Assembly: GCF_022179285.1 (NCBI RefSeq)
Contig: NZ_BPQO01000002.1
Span: 124,001-188,000 of the forward strand
From: Methylobacterium hispanicum
GTDB taxonomy: Bacteria; Pseudomonadota; Alphaproteobacteria; Rhizobiales; Beijerinckiaceae
Reading direction: 5' to 3'
Length of the DNA: 64,000 nt
Both the position numbers and the translations under genes were made by a program. Below the pieces are notes generated by a model that worked only from the letters and a program-made list of their open reading frames with translations, was not told where the DNA came from and searched no databases. This document shows positions 17,879 through 26,334 of this stretch, piece by piece. The first letter of the stretch is position 1; every line of letters begins with the position of its first letter.

Positions 17879-18700
17879 ATGCCGTTCGACCGGACCGAAG
17901 ACGCTGACGAGCCCCCGGCGCGACTGCCGCTGCTCGGCCTGACCGCGAAGCTCGCCGTCGCCCTTGCCACGGTGGCGCTGCTCGCGCTGCTCGCGCGCGG
18001 CCGAGTCGAGACGCCGTCCGCGCCATCCGAACCTGCGCTGGCCGACGCATTCTTCGTGCCGTCGGCCCTCGCGGCGCCGGCCAAGCCCGCGGCGCCTGCC
18101 CTGCCGGGCCGGCTCGGGATCGACGAGCCGGAAGCGATCGATCCGGTCCGGCTGGAGCCGGCGCGGGTCAACCCAGTCACGGGTCTGCGGGAGGAGACGC
18201 TGGCCCGGGGCGATTTCGACGCGATCGAATCGAGCGCGCTGCGCCTGACGCTCGCCCGGGAGGCCGGCTCGGAGAGGCCGGGCCTCTTCGTGACCCTGGT
18301 CAGGCGCGGGGCGGACGGACCCGGCATCGCGGTGGTCCGCACCGGCGCTCGGGGCAGGATCGACACCAAGTTCGGGCCAGTCGAGACCCTGGAGGCGACG
18401 CTGGCTGGCGGGGCGCGGCGGGTCTGCACCGGCTTCGCGACGCTCGAGGTCGCGCCGCCGCGCATCGACGGCTGGCTCTGCGCGCCGCTGGCACAGCCTC
18501 CGGAGCCGCGCGCAATCGCCTGCATCCTCGACGCCCTGACCCTGGAGGGTGCGGAAGGTCCGTCCGCGGCGCGCTTCCGCGCCGCCGAGGCGCGCCGCGA
18601 CCCGGGTTGCCGGCCGGCCCAGCCCAGCGCTGCCGCGGACCCGCCCGCGGGTCGGACCGGCTCGATCCGTAGCCGCCGTGCCGCTGCCGGACGAGGCTGA
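17879..18700 (+). CDS. Hypothetical single-pass membrane-anchored protein
   Basis: 273-aa protein of unknown function. A short acidic cytoplasmic N terminus is followed by one membrane segment (LTAKLAVALATVALLALLA, about residues 21-39). The remainder is a predicted periplasmic Ala/Pro-rich linker and then a compact domain, with cysteines in RRVCTGFATLEV and DGWLCAPL and in AIACILDAL that could pair in the periplasm. The C-terminal 40 residues are low complexity (Ala, Arg, Pro). An ATG at 17879 was chosen over a TTG three codons upstream. I do not recognise the family. Confidence 0.7.
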   Translation: MPFDRTEDADEPPARLPLLGLTAKLAVALATVALLALLARGRVETPSAPSEPALADAFFVPSALAAPAKPAAPALPGRLGIDEPEAIDPVRLEPARVNPVTGLREETLARGDFDAIESSALRLTLAREAGSERPGLFVTLVRRGADGPGIAVVRTGARGRIDTKFGPVETLEATLAGGARRVCTGFATLEVAPPRIDGWLCAPLAQPPEPRAIACILDALTLEGAEGPSAARFRAAEARRDPGCRPAQPSAAADPPAGRTGSIRSRRAAAGRG

Positions 18701-18862
18701 GGCGCGGCGCAAAAAAAATGAGGCGAATCTGCGGCAGAACCGTGCTAGCTCGGCCATTGGGGTGGAACAACGGCAACGCTCGGACGTCTACTCACCAAGA
18801 AGACGCGGCGGATTTTTAACACTGTCCTGCCACGATCACCCCCGTTTTCAACAAGGTGCGAC

Positions 18863-19282
18863 ATGCGCTCGATCAAGATCGCCCTGCTGGGCGCCCTCGC
18901 CGTCGCCGGCCCCGGGCTCGGCACCACGGCTCCGGCTCAGGCCCAGGACGGCTACGCCCCCGGCGTCGGCTACTACCGGGTCAGCCGCCCGCTGCCGATC
19001 CGTATCCGCCCGCGCAGCTGGCTCGACGCCGGCAACGTGGTCGAGCCCGGCAACGGCTCTGTCTCGAACCCGGCCACAAACCCGGTTCTGATCGCCCAGT
19101 CGAACTCCCTGAACCCGGTCTACGGCCGCAACGACCGCTTCGGCTTCGGCATCCTGCCCGACCCGATCACCAACGGTCCGTTCATCGGCGCCCGGAACAG
19201 CTCGATCCGCAACGTCGATCTCTCGGCCTTCGACGCCATCGACCCGACCTCGTACGTGTCGCGCTACGGCAACCCGTACTGA
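18863..19282 (+). CDS. Small secreted/periplasmic hypothetical protein
   Basis: 139 aa with a clear signal peptide (MRSIKIALLGALAVAGPGLG...APAQAQ, cleavage after about residue 28). The mature chain is rich in Asn, Pro, Gly and Tyr, with repeated NP/NPV-type turns (SNPATNP, SLNPVYGRNDRF). This suggests an extended or beta-rich envelope protein, but no known domain is visible. It appears to be a single transcription unit: a strong terminator follows 25 bp after the stop. Function unknown. Confidence 0.75.
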   Translation: MRSIKIALLGALAVAGPGLGTTAPAQAQDGYAPGVGYYRVSRPLPIRIRPRSWLDAGNVVEPGNGSVSNPATNPVLIAQSNSLNPVYGRNDRFGFGILPDPITNGPFIGARNSSIRNVDLSAFDAIDPTSYVSRYGNPY

Positions 19283-19307
19283 GTCGCTCCAGTTCGTTTC
19301 ATGCGAA

Positions 19308-19335
19308 GGGGCGCGCGGCGAGAGCCGCGCGCCCC
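19308..19335 (+). terminator. Intrinsic terminator after the secreted protein gene
   Basis: Perfect 12-bp stem (GGGGCGCGCGGC and complement) with a GAGA tetraloop, followed by TCTCGTTCC. It lies 26 bp after the stop codon. Confidence 0.75.
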
Positions 19336-19352
19336 TCTCGTTCCGGGATGTG

Positions 19353-19402
19353 CGGAAGGCCCTTGGGCCTTCCGGCGGGGCTCGGGGCGCGGAGCCCCGA
19401 GA
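19353..19402. repeat. Two-hairpin GC-rich intergenic module
   Basis: CGGAAGGCCC/GGGCCTTCCG followed by a second palindrome (GGGGCTC ... GAGCCCC). The unit from 19369 to 19402 is nearly the same as 49551-49585 in another intergenic gap, so it is a dispersed repeat. It lies just after the leuB stop and may double as a terminator. Confidence 0.65.
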
Positions 19403-19404
19403 GG

Positions 19405-20514
19405 TCAGGCCGCCCGCGCCCGGACAGCCGCGGCGATCGCCTCCGCCATGGCCTTCGTCCCGATCGCCTGAGCGCCCCCGGTAGCGATGTCGGCGGTGCG
19501 GGTGCCGGCGGCCAGCGTGTCGGTGATGGCACCGTCGAGGAGGTCGGCGGCCTCTCCGAGACCGAACGAGTAGCGCAGGCACATGGCGAGAGAGCCGATC
19601 ATGGCGATCGGGTTCGCCTTGTCGGCGCCCGCGATGTCGGGGGCCGAGCCGTGCACGGGCTCGTAGAGGGCGCGGCGGAGCCCGCCTTCCTCGGCGGCGC
19701 CGAGGGAGGCCGAGGGCAGCATGCCGAGCGAGCCGGTGAGCATCGCGGCGACGTCCGAGAGCACGTCGCCGAAGAGGTTGTCGGTCACCAGCACGTCGAA
19801 CTGCTTGGGGCGCCGCACGAGTTGCATGGCGCAATTGTCGGCGAGCACGTGCTCCAGCGCGACATCCGAGTAGTGCTGCGCGTGGACCGCGGTGACGACC
19901 TCCTTCCAGAGAACGCCCGACTTCATCACGTTGTGCTTCTCCGCCGAGGCGACCCGGCCCGAGCGCTTGCGGGCGAGGTCGAAGGCGACGTGGGCGATCC
20001 GCTCGATCTCGCCCGTGGTGTAGACCTGAGTGTCCACCGCCCGCTTCGTGCCGTCGTCGAGGACCGTGATCTCCTTCGGCTCGCCGAAATAGACGCCGCC
20101 GGTGAGCTCGCGCACGATCATGATGTCGAGGCCCTCGACGAGCTCCCGCTTGAGCGCCGAGGCGTCGGCCAGCGCCGGGTAGCAGATCGCCGGGCGCAGG
20201 TTCGCGAACAGGCCCAGATCCTTGCGCAGCCGCAGCAGCCCGGCCTCGGGGCGGATCTCGTAGGCGACGCCGTTCCATTTCGGCCCGCCGACGGCGCCGA
20301 GCAGGATCGCGTCGGCGCTCCTTGCCCGCGCCAGGGTCTCGTCGGCGAGCGGCTTGCCATGCCGGTCGATTGCCGCGCCGCCCACGAGATCGGTCTCGGT
20401 CTCGAAGCTGGCGATGCCGGTCTCGCGGAGCGCCGCGAGCACGGTCTCGACGCCGGCCATCACCTCGGGGCCGATCCCGTCGCCGGGGAGGAGCAGGAGG
20501 TTGTAGCTGGCCAT
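19405..20514 (-). CDS. leuB: 3-isopropylmalate dehydrogenase
   Basis: 369-aa NAD-dependent enzyme of leucine biosynthesis, oxidising and decarboxylating 3-isopropylmalate to 2-oxoisocaproate. It opens with [12 protein letters not shown]; the substrate-binding block [15 protein letters not shown] is near residue 100. [19 protein letters not shown] and the metal/cofactor signature [17 protein letters not shown] are all present, as is HGSAPDIAG. Length matches the family. It stands alone between an intergenic repeat and the divergent rplY leader. Confidence 0.97.
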   Translation of the reverse strand: MASYNLLLLPGDGIGPEVMAGVETVLAALRETGIASFETETDLVGGAAIDRHGKPLADETLARARSADAILLGAVGGPKWNGVAYEIRPEAGLLRLRKDLGLFANLRPAICYPALADASALKRELVEGLDIMIVRELTGGVYFGEPKEITVLDDGTKRAVDTQVYTTGEIERIAHVAFDLARKRSGRVASAEKHNVMKSGVLWKEVVTAVHAQHYSDVALEHVLADNCAMQLVRRPKQFDVLVTDNLFGDVLSDVAAMLTGSLGMLPSASLGAAEEGGLRRALYEPVHGSAPDIAGADKANPIAMIGSLAMCLRYSFGLGEAADLLDGAITDTLAAGTRTADIATGGAQAIGTKAMAEAIAAAVRARAA

Positions 20515-20687
20515 GGCGTGATCTCGTCCGGGTTGAGATAGGGTCAGGCGGGCTCTATCGAGCCGGCGCGCCGCTTGGCAAGGTTCCTCGCGCCATGGCC
20601 GCCGTTGCGTTCCGCCGCCGTCCGGTGTAAGCGCGCTCCGCGCCCAACAGACACCCTTGGAGGCACGGGCGCGCTGGGGAACGGTCG

Positions 20688-20718
20688 GGCCGTCCGCTTC
20701 GGGCGGCCTTTGTCGTTT
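20688..20718 (+). terminator. Intrinsic terminator inside the rplY leader (possible attenuator)
   Basis: An 8-bp stem (GGCCGTCC / GGGCGGCC, one G-U pair, loop GCTTC) is followed by TTTGTCGTTTT. It points toward rplY and ends about 30 bp before its ATG, with no gene on this strand directly upstream that it would terminate. It could therefore be an attenuator controlling rplY-pth. Confidence 0.6.
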
Positions 20719-20748
20719 TCCGGGCCATCAATCGTAAAGGATCACGCC

Positions 20749-21432
20749 ATGAGCGCAGTGAAGTCGCTTGAGGCCGTGGCACGCGACCGGGCCGGCAAGG
20801 GGGCCGCCCGGGCCGTTCGTCGCCAGGGCCAGATTCCCGCCGTCATCTACGGCGCCGGCCAGCCGCCGCAGTCGATCGCCGTCGACCTCATCCGCACCCG
20901 CACCCTGATCTACGCCGGCGGCTTCAAGACCACGGTGTTCGAGATCAGCATCGGCGGCAAGAAGGTCCGCGCGATCCCGCGCGACTTCCAGCTCGACCCG
21001 GTGACCAGCGTCCCGCTGCACGTCGACTTCCTGCGCGTCGTCCAGGGCCAAACCGTCGTGGTCGACGTGCCGGTGCACTTCGTCAACGAGGAGGCGGCCC
21101 CCGGCATCAAGCAGCGCGGCGGCACCCTCAACATCTCGCTCCACACCGTCTCGCTCGACGTGGCGCCCGACCAGATTCCGGACGCGATCGAGGTCGATCT
21201 CACCGGCCGCGAGATCGGTGACGTGATCCACGCCGCCGACCTGAAGATCCCGGCCGGCACCTACACGGGCGAGGGCACGGATCCGGTCGCCAACATCGTG
21301 CCGCCGACCGTGCTCGGCGCCGAGGTCGAGGCCGAGGAGGCCGCGATCGCCGAGGCGCAGTCCGCCGAGGCCGCCGAGGAGAAGGCCGAGTCCGAGGCCG
21401 AGGCCTCCGACGAGACCAAGACCGAGGAGTGA
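20749..21432 (+). CDS. rplY: 50S ribosomal protein L25 (CTC/TL5 type)
   Basis: 227-aa 5S-rRNA-binding ribosomal protein of the long (general stress CTC) form. The N-terminal L25 domain (1-95) contains [24 protein letters not shown]. The C-terminal TL5-type beta domain (100-190) has [20 protein letters not shown], and a Glu/Ala-rich acidic tail (about 195-227) follows. AAAGGA lies before the chosen ATG at 20749. It is followed by a strong terminator and then pth, the usual rplY-pth-ychF neighbourhood, here with a VapBC pair between pth and ychF. Confidence 0.95.
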   Translation: MSAVKSLEAVARDRAGKGAARAVRRQGQIPAVIYGAGQPPQSIAVDLIRTRTLIYAGGFKTTVFEISIGGKKVRAIPRDFQLDPVTSVPLHVDFLRVVQGQTVVVDVPVHFVNEEAAPGIKQRGGTLNISLHTVSLDVAPDQIPDAIEVDLTGREIGDVIHAADLKIPAGTYTGEGTDPVANIVPPTVLGAEVEAEEAAIAEAQSAEAAEEKAESEAEASDETKTEE

Positions 21433-21474
21433 TCGGGAGGGGGCGCGCACCGCGCGTCCCGTCTCCGCTTCCCG

Positions 21475-21504
21475 ATGCCCCGGCCCCGCGGCCGGGGCAT
21501 TTTC
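21475..21504 (+). terminator. Intrinsic terminator after rplY
   Basis: Perfect 11-bp stem (ATGCCCCGGCC and complement) with a CCGC loop and TTTTC tail. It lies 43 bp after the rplY stop and 17 bp before the pth ATG, so pth expression needs read-through or its own promoter. Confidence 0.8.
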
Positions 21505-21520
21505 ATGTCGCGAGGGACCC

Positions 21521-22141
21521 ATGCGGCTCATCGTCGGCCTCGGAAATCCGGGCCCGCGCTACGCGCGCAACCGCCACAACATCGGCTTTCTCGCCATCGA
21601 CGAGATCGCCCGCGTGCATCGGGCGAGCCCGTTCCGCCGCCGCTTCCAGGGGGAGGCCGCCGAGGTGGTGCTGGGCACCGAGCGCGCCATCCTGCTGAAG
21701 CCCCAGACCTTCATGAACGAGTCCGGCCGCGCGGTCTCGGAGGCGCAGCGCTTCTACAAGATCGCGCTCGCCGACGTGATCGTGCTGCACGACGAGCTCG
21801 ACCTCGCCCCCGCCAAGCTCCGGGTGAAGCAGGGCGGCGGCAATGCCGGACATAACGGCCTGCGCTCGATCACCGCGCAATGCGGCAACGACTATCGTCG
21901 CGTGCGGCTCGGCATCGGGCATCCGGGCGACAAGGCGCAGGTGCATGCCTACGTGCTGAACGATTTCGGCAAGGCCGAGGAGCCCTGGGTCGAGGACCTC
22001 TGCCGGGCGGTGGCCGACCACGCCCCGCTGCTCGCGGCGGGCGAGGATGCGAGCTTCCAGAACAAGGTCCACCTCGCCATGGCGGGCCGCGGCTGGGACG
22101 ACGTGAAGCCGGTGGCCCGGGGCGGTCCGCCGAAGAATTGA
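21521..22141 (+). CDS. pth: Peptidyl-tRNA hydrolase
   Basis: 206-aa cytoplasmic esterase that recycles peptidyl-tRNAs dropped from ribosomes. Asn9 (LGNPGPRY) and catalytic His19 (NRHNIGF) align with Asn10/His20 of E. coli Pth. The block [20 protein letters not shown] holds the catalytic-loop Asp, and [12 protein letters not shown] follows. GAGGG sits directly upstream of the ATG. The C terminus is slightly longer than in E. coli. It lies between rplY and a VapBC module. Confidence 0.96.
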   Translation: MRLIVGLGNPGPRYARNRHNIGFLAIDEIARVHRASPFRRRFQGEAAEVVLGTERAILLKPQTFMNESGRAVSEAQRFYKIALADVIVLHDELDLAPAKLRVKQGGGNAGHNGLRSITAQCGNDYRRVRLGIGHPGDKAQVHAYVLNDFGKAEEPWVEDLCRAVADHAPLLAAGEDASFQNKVHLAMAGRGWDDVKPVARGGPPKN

Positions 22142-22187
22142 CACGAAAACACGAGGACACGATATCGAAGGCGGCCCGGAGGTGGCG

Positions 22188-22421
22188 ATGAAGAACGTGA
22201 CCGTGACCATGAGCGAGGCGCTGCTGCAGCGGGCGCGGGTCGCGGCCGCGCGCGACGGGAAGAGCCTGTCGAAGTTCGTCGCCGAGGCGGTGGAGCAGCG
22301 GGTCGGCCGGCCGATGACGCAGCGCGAGGCGCTCGACATCTTCCTGGCGGGACCGCCCCTCCACGTGCTGGACGAGAACGGGAAGGTCCCGACGACGGCG
22401 CAGCTCTACGATGACGACTGA
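22188..22421 (+). CDS. vapB: VapB-type antitoxin
   Basis: 77-aa antitoxin. The N-terminal beta-strand then helix-turn-helix (KNVTVTMSEALLQRARVAAA...LSKFVAEAVEQRV) is the ribbon-helix-helix pattern used to bind operator DNA. The C-terminal part (about 50-77) would wrap the PIN toxin. GGAGGT lies four bases before the ATG at 22188; a GTG two codons upstream is less likely. It overlaps vapC by 11 bases, which fits coupled translation and autoregulation by the complex. Confidence 0.8.
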   Translation: MKNVTVTMSEALLQRARVAAARDGKSLSKFVAEAVEQRVGRPMTQREALDIFLAGPPLHVLDENGKVPTTAQLYDDD

Positions 22422-22860
22422 GCTGGTCTTCGTCGATACGAACGTTCTTCTCTACGCTCGCGACGATCGTTACCCCGATAAGCGCAGGGCTGCCGCGCAC
22501 TGGCTCGCGACGCTCGCGCAACGCGATGCCCTGATCGTCAGCCCCCAGATCCTCGGCGAACTTCACACCGCCATCCTGCGGGGCAAAGTCGACGTGGACG
22601 ACGGGGAGATGCAGCGCATGACCGCGGCGCTGCAACCCTTCTCCCACGGCGCCACCGACCTCGAACTCATCGCGCAGTCGTGGAAGATCCGGAAGGAGAC
22701 CGCCTTCCGGTGGTGGGACTGCGTGATCCTCGCCGCCGCGATCCGGGCCGGATGCCGCTACCTCCTGTCGGAGGATTACCAGCACGGCACGACGGTCCGC
22801 GGCACCACCATCCTCAACCCCTTCACCGTCGGCCCCGAGGCCGTCATGACCGAGCATTAG
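22411..22860 (+). CDS. vapC: VapC-family PIN-domain ribonuclease toxin
   Basis: 149-aa PIN-domain toxin. The acidic metal-binding residues are visible: Asp9 in VFVDTNVLLYA, a Glu in LGELHTAIL, Asp in RWWDCVILAAA, and Asp in LLSEDYQHG. VapC enzymes usually cut tRNA or rRNA; the target here is unknown. It begins inside the end of the antitoxin gene and ends 9 bp before ychF, so the pair sits between two conserved translation-linked genes (pth and ychF). Confidence 0.88.
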   Translation: MTTELVFVDTNVLLYARDDRYPDKRRAAAHWLATLAQRDALIVSPQILGELHTAILRGKVDVDDGEMQRMTAALQPFSHGATDLELIAQSWKIRKETAFRWWDCVILAAAIRAGCRYLLSEDYQHGTTVRGTTILNPFTVGPEAVMTEH

Positions 22861-22869
22861 GACTGAGCC

Positions 22870-23967
22870 ATGGGCTTCAAATGCGGCATCGTCGGCCTGC
22901 CGAACGTCGGCAAGTCGACCCTCTTCAACGCGCTGACGCAGACCGCGGCGGCCCAGGCGGCGAACTACCCGTTCTGCACCATCGAGCCGAATGTCGGCGA
23001 CGTGGCGGTGCCGGACCCGCGCCTCGACGCGCTGGCGAAGATCGCGGCCTCGAAGGAGATCATCCCGACCCGGCTGACCTTCGTGGACATCGCCGGGCTG
23101 GTCCGCGGCGCCTCGAAGGGGGAGGGGCTCGGCAACCAGTTCCTGGCCAACATCCGCGAGGTGGACGCGATCGCCCACGTGGTGCGCTGCTTCGAGGACG
23201 GCGACGTCACCCATGTCGAGGGCAAGGTCGATCCGATCGCCGACATCGAGACGATCGAGACCGAGCTGATGCTGGCCGACCTCGAGAGCCTGGAGAACCG
23301 CGTCGTCGCCCTGGAGAAGAAGGCCCGGGGCGCCGACAAGGAGGCGCGTGAATTCCTCGACCTCGTCAACCGGGCGCTGCCGCTGCTGCGCGACGGAAAG
23401 CCCGCCCGCCTCGTCGAGCGCAAGGCGGAGGAGGAGTTCCTGTTCCGGCAGCTCGGCCTGATGACGGCCAAGCCGGTGCTCTACGTCTGCAACGTGGACG
23501 AGGGCGACGCCGACAAGGGCAACGCGCACTCGGACGCCGTCATCGCCCGCGCCAAGGCGGAGGGTGCGGTCGCCGTGGTGGTCTCGGCCAAGATCGAGAG
23601 CGAGATCGCCGTGATGCCGATGGCCGACCAGGCCGAGTTCCTGGAGGCGGTCGGGCTCAACGAGCCCGGTCTCAACCGGGTGATCCGGGCCGGCTACGAT
23701 CTCCTCGGCCTGATCACCTACTTCACGGTCGGCCCGAAGGAGGCCCGCGCCTGGACGATCACCGACGGCACCCGCGCGCCCGCGGCGGCCGGGGTGATCC
23801 ACTCCGATTTCGAGAAGGGCTTCATCCGGGCCGAGACGATCGCCTACGCCGACTACGTGTCGCTGAAGGGCGAGAGCGGCGCGCGCGATGCCGGCAAGCT
23901 GCGCCTGGAGGGCAAGGAGTACCGGGTGCAGGACGGCGACGTGCTGCACTTCCGCTTCGCGAACTGA
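22870..23967 (+). CDS. ychF: Redox-regulated ATPase YchF/OLA1
   Basis: 365-aa Obg-family P-loop protein that prefers ATP and associates with ribosomes. G1 is GLPNVGKSTLFNAL, G3 is DIAGLVRGAS, and the G4 position reads NVDEGD instead of NKxD, the hallmark of its ATP specificity. An internal coiled-coil region (about 130-200) is followed by a C-terminal TGS domain beginning near TYFTVGPKEARAW. Length is exactly that of the family. It is followed eight bases later by a double MaoC protein gene. Confidence 0.96.
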   Translation: MGFKCGIVGLPNVGKSTLFNALTQTAAAQAANYPFCTIEPNVGDVAVPDPRLDALAKIAASKEIIPTRLTFVDIAGLVRGASKGEGLGNQFLANIREVDAIAHVVRCFEDGDVTHVEGKVDPIADIETIETELMLADLESLENRVVALEKKARGADKEAREFLDLVNRALPLLRDGKPARLVERKAEEEFLFRQLGLMTAKPVLYVCNVDEGDADKGNAHSDAVIARAKAEGAVAVVVSAKIESEIAVMPMADQAEFLEAVGLNEPGLNRVIRAGYDLLGLITYFTVGPKEARAWTITDGTRAPAAAGVIHSDFEKGFIRAETIAYADYVSLKGESGARDAGKLRLEGKEYRVQDGDVLHFRFAN

Positions 23968-23974
23968 GGCCGCG

Positions 23975-24964
23975 ATGTCCGCTCCCTTCTACGAGGACTT
24001 CGAGCCCGGCGACCGCATCGTCAGCACGCCGCTCACGGTCGGCCGCGACGAGATCGTGGCCTTCGCACGGGAATTCGACCCGCAGCCCTTCCACCTCGAC
24101 GAGGCGGCGGCGGAGGCGACCTTCGTCGGCAAGCTGATCGCCTCCGGCTGGCAGACCGCCGCGCTCGGCATGCGTCTCCTGCACGCCAGCGTGTTCCGCG
24201 GGGCCACCACGCTCGGCTCGCCGGGCATCGACGAACTGCGCTGGATGCTCCCCGTCGTGCCGGGCGACAGCCTCGTCCTGAAGACCACGGTCGAGGATTG
24301 CCGCGCCTCCACCTCGAAACCGGGCGTCGGCTTCGTGCGGTTCGCCGCGCGGCTCGAGAATGGGGCGGGCCGCATCGTGATGACCCAGGGCTTCTCGGTG
24401 ATGTTCCAGCGCCGCGGGGCGGAGCCGCCGCCGCCCCGGCCAGTGACGCTTGCAGCACCGGAGCCGCCGCCGGAGCCGAATGACGCGGAGATCCTCGATT
24501 TCATCGGCCAGGCCGAGATCGGCCGCACGCGGGACCTCGGGCCCTACACCTTCACCGCGGAGGATATCGTGGCCTTCGCGCGGGCCTACGACCCCCAGGC
24601 CTTCCACCTGGATCCGGAGGCCGCGGCCCGCACGCATTTCGGCGGGCTCTGCGCCTCGGGCTGGCACACGGCAGCCGCCTACATGCGGCGCCTGACCACG
24701 ACCCGGGCGCGCGACCACGCCTACACGGCCGCGCGCGGACCGGCCCCGATGCTGGGGCCCTCGCCGGGCTTCCGGAAGCTGCGCTGGCTGAAGCCCGTCT
24801 ACGCGGGCGACACGATCCACTACCGCACCACGCTCACCGACCGCCGCGCCTCGGCCTCCCGGCCGGGCTGGGGGCTGGCCTTCGCGCGCAACACCGGCAC
24901 CAACCAGCACGGCGAGGAGGTGTTTCGCTTCGACTCGAGCGTCTTCGCGCAGTGGGAGCCGTAG
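23975..24964 (+). CDS. Double MaoC-like (R-specific hydratase-type) hot-dog protein
   Basis: 329-aa protein made of two homologous MaoC-like hot-dog domains (about 5-150 and 180-325). Both contain the hydratase motif: FAREFDPQPFHLDEAAAEA and FARAYDPQAFHLDPEAAAR, each followed by GLxASGWxT. The aligned Asp-His pairs suggest two potentially active sites, unlike fungal MFE-type double hot-dogs with one decayed half. Likely role: hydration or dehydration of enoyl/hydroxyacyl thioesters (mesaconyl-CoA- or crotonyl-CoA-like); exact substrate unknown. It begins 8 bp after ychF and is probably cotranscribed. Confidence 0.85.
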   Translation: MSAPFYEDFEPGDRIVSTPLTVGRDEIVAFAREFDPQPFHLDEAAAEATFVGKLIASGWQTAALGMRLLHASVFRGATTLGSPGIDELRWMLPVVPGDSLVLKTTVEDCRASTSKPGVGFVRFAARLENGAGRIVMTQGFSVMFQRRGAEPPPPRPVTLAAPEPPPEPNDAEILDFIGQAEIGRTRDLGPYTFTAEDIVAFARAYDPQAFHLDPEAAARTHFGGLCASGWHTAAAYMRRLTTTRARDHAYTAARGPAPMLGPSPGFRKLRWLKPVYAGDTIHYRTTLTDRRASASRPGWGLAFARNTGTNQHGEEVFRFDSSVFAQWEP

Positions 24965-25001
24965 GGCGGGTTCCGGCTCCTCGCCTCGGATGCAGCAGAC
25001 C

Positions 25002-25025
25002 CTCTCTCCCCACCTGCGGAGAGAG
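25002..25025. repeat. CTCTCTCC...GGAGAGAG intergenic palindrome
   Basis: 8-bp arms with an 8-nt spacer in the gap between two convergent genes. It is one of several similar CCCTCTCCC-type inverted repeats in this window. Confidence 0.5.
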
Positions 25026-25089
25026 CGCTTCGGCGAGCTTGTCGTCGCTGGAGTGAGGAGGCAGCCGAGGGGGCTACCTTCCAGCGTCC

Positions 25090-26187
25090 TCAGGCTGCCC
25101 GGCGCCGCTCCGGGTAGAGCCCGAGCAGGCCCTCGGGCGAGGCCTCGCACACGCCCCGCTCCGTGACGATGCCGGTGACGAGGCGGGCGGGCGTCACGTC
25201 GAAGGCGGGGTTGGCCACGGGGCTGCCGGGCGAGACCACCTCGATCGTGGCGAAGCCGCCGTCCGCGAGACGCCCCGTCAAATGCGTGACCTCGCGCCCG
25301 TCGCGCTCCTCGATCGGGATCTCGGCGACACCGTCGCGGAGCGTCCAGTCGATCGTCGAGAAGGGCAGGGCGGCGTAGAACGGGACGCGGTTGTCGAAGG
25401 CCGCCAGCGCCTTCAGGTAGGTGCCGATCTTGTTGCAGACGTCGCCCGACGCCGTGGTGCGGTCCGAGCCGACGATGCAGACGTCGATGCCGCCGTGCTG
25501 CATCAGGTGGCCGCCCGCGTTGTCGGCGATCACCGTGTGGGGCACGCCGTGGCCGTTCAGCTCGAAGGCGGTGAGCGCCGCGCCCTGGTTCCGCGGCCGG
25601 GTCTCGTCCACGTAGACGTGGAGATCGACGCCGGCCTCGTGCGCCCAGTAGATCGGAGCGAGCGCGGTGCCCCAATCGACGGTCGCGAGCCAGCCCGCGT
25701 TGCAATGGGTCAGCACGTTGATGCGCCGGCCCTTGGCCTTGGCGAGGTCCGACAGCAGGCGCCCGCCGTGCTCGCCGATCGAGCGGCAGCTCTCCACATC
25801 CTCCTCGGCGATGCGGCCGGCCTCCGCGAAGGCCGCTGCGAAGCGCTCGGGAACGGGGAGGGGGCGGAGCTTGGCGGCGACGTGGTCGAGGGCCCAGCGC
25901 AGGTTGATCGCGGTGGGGCGGGTGGCGGCCAGGATCTCGACCGCGCGGGCAAGGCCCGCATCCGAGGAATCCTCCCTCAGGCCGAGCGCCAGCCCGTAGG
26001 CGGCTGTGACGCCGATCAGCGGGGCGCCACGCACGATCATGGTGCGGATCGCGACCGCCGCATCGTCGAGCGTGGAGAGCCGCTTCATCTCCAGCGCGAA
26101 GGGCAGGCGGGTCTGGTCGATGACCTCGACGCTGACGCCGTCCGCGTGCGGGACGATGGTGCGGTAGGGGCGGCCGTCGATCTTCAT
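25090..26187 (-). CDS. mtnA: Methylthioribose-1-phosphate isomerase
   Basis: 365-aa aldose-ketose isomerase of the methionine salvage pathway, converting 5-methylthioribose-1-phosphate to the ribulose form. It belongs to the eIF2B-like fold. Visible motifs are [32 protein letters not shown] (active-site Cys), [13 protein letters not shown] and the C-terminal [23 protein letters not shown] with the catalytic Asp. I chose ATG at 26187 ([10 protein letters not shown]). No other mtn gene is adjacent. It is divergent from ftsK. Confidence 0.95.
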   Translation of the reverse strand: MKIDGRPYRTIVPHADGVSVEVIDQTRLPFALEMKRLSTLDDAAVAIRTMIVRGAPLIGVTAAYGLALGLREDSSDAGLARAVEILAATRPTAINLRWALDHVAAKLRPLPVPERFAAAFAEAGRIAEEDVESCRSIGEHGGRLLSDLAKAKGRRINVLTHCNAGWLATVDWGTALAPIYWAHEAGVDLHVYVDETRPRNQGAALTAFELNGHGVPHTVIADNAGGHLMQHGGIDVCIVGSDRTTASGDVCNKIGTYLKALAAFDNRVPFYAALPFSTIDWTLRDGVAEIPIEERDGREVTHLTGRLADGGFATIEVVSPGSPVANPAFDVTPARLVTGIVTERGVCEASPEGLLGLYPERRRAA

Positions 26188-26334
26188 GCGAGCGATCTGC
26201 CACAACGGGGCGCGGATTGCACCACGGCGGTGCCCGCCCGCACCCTCCGGTTGAGCCTTCCTCAACCTTAGCCGCGCGTTAACGGGTCACCCGTAGCGTT
26301 CCGGTCACGTATCCCATCACGCGTCCGGTCCCGC

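Noticed and set aside
18764..18788. GGAAC-N16-CGTC before the secreted 139-aa protein, like an EcfG stress promoter
   Set aside because: The -10 half is CGTC rather than CGTT and a single match of this quality is expected by chance; kept only as a note.
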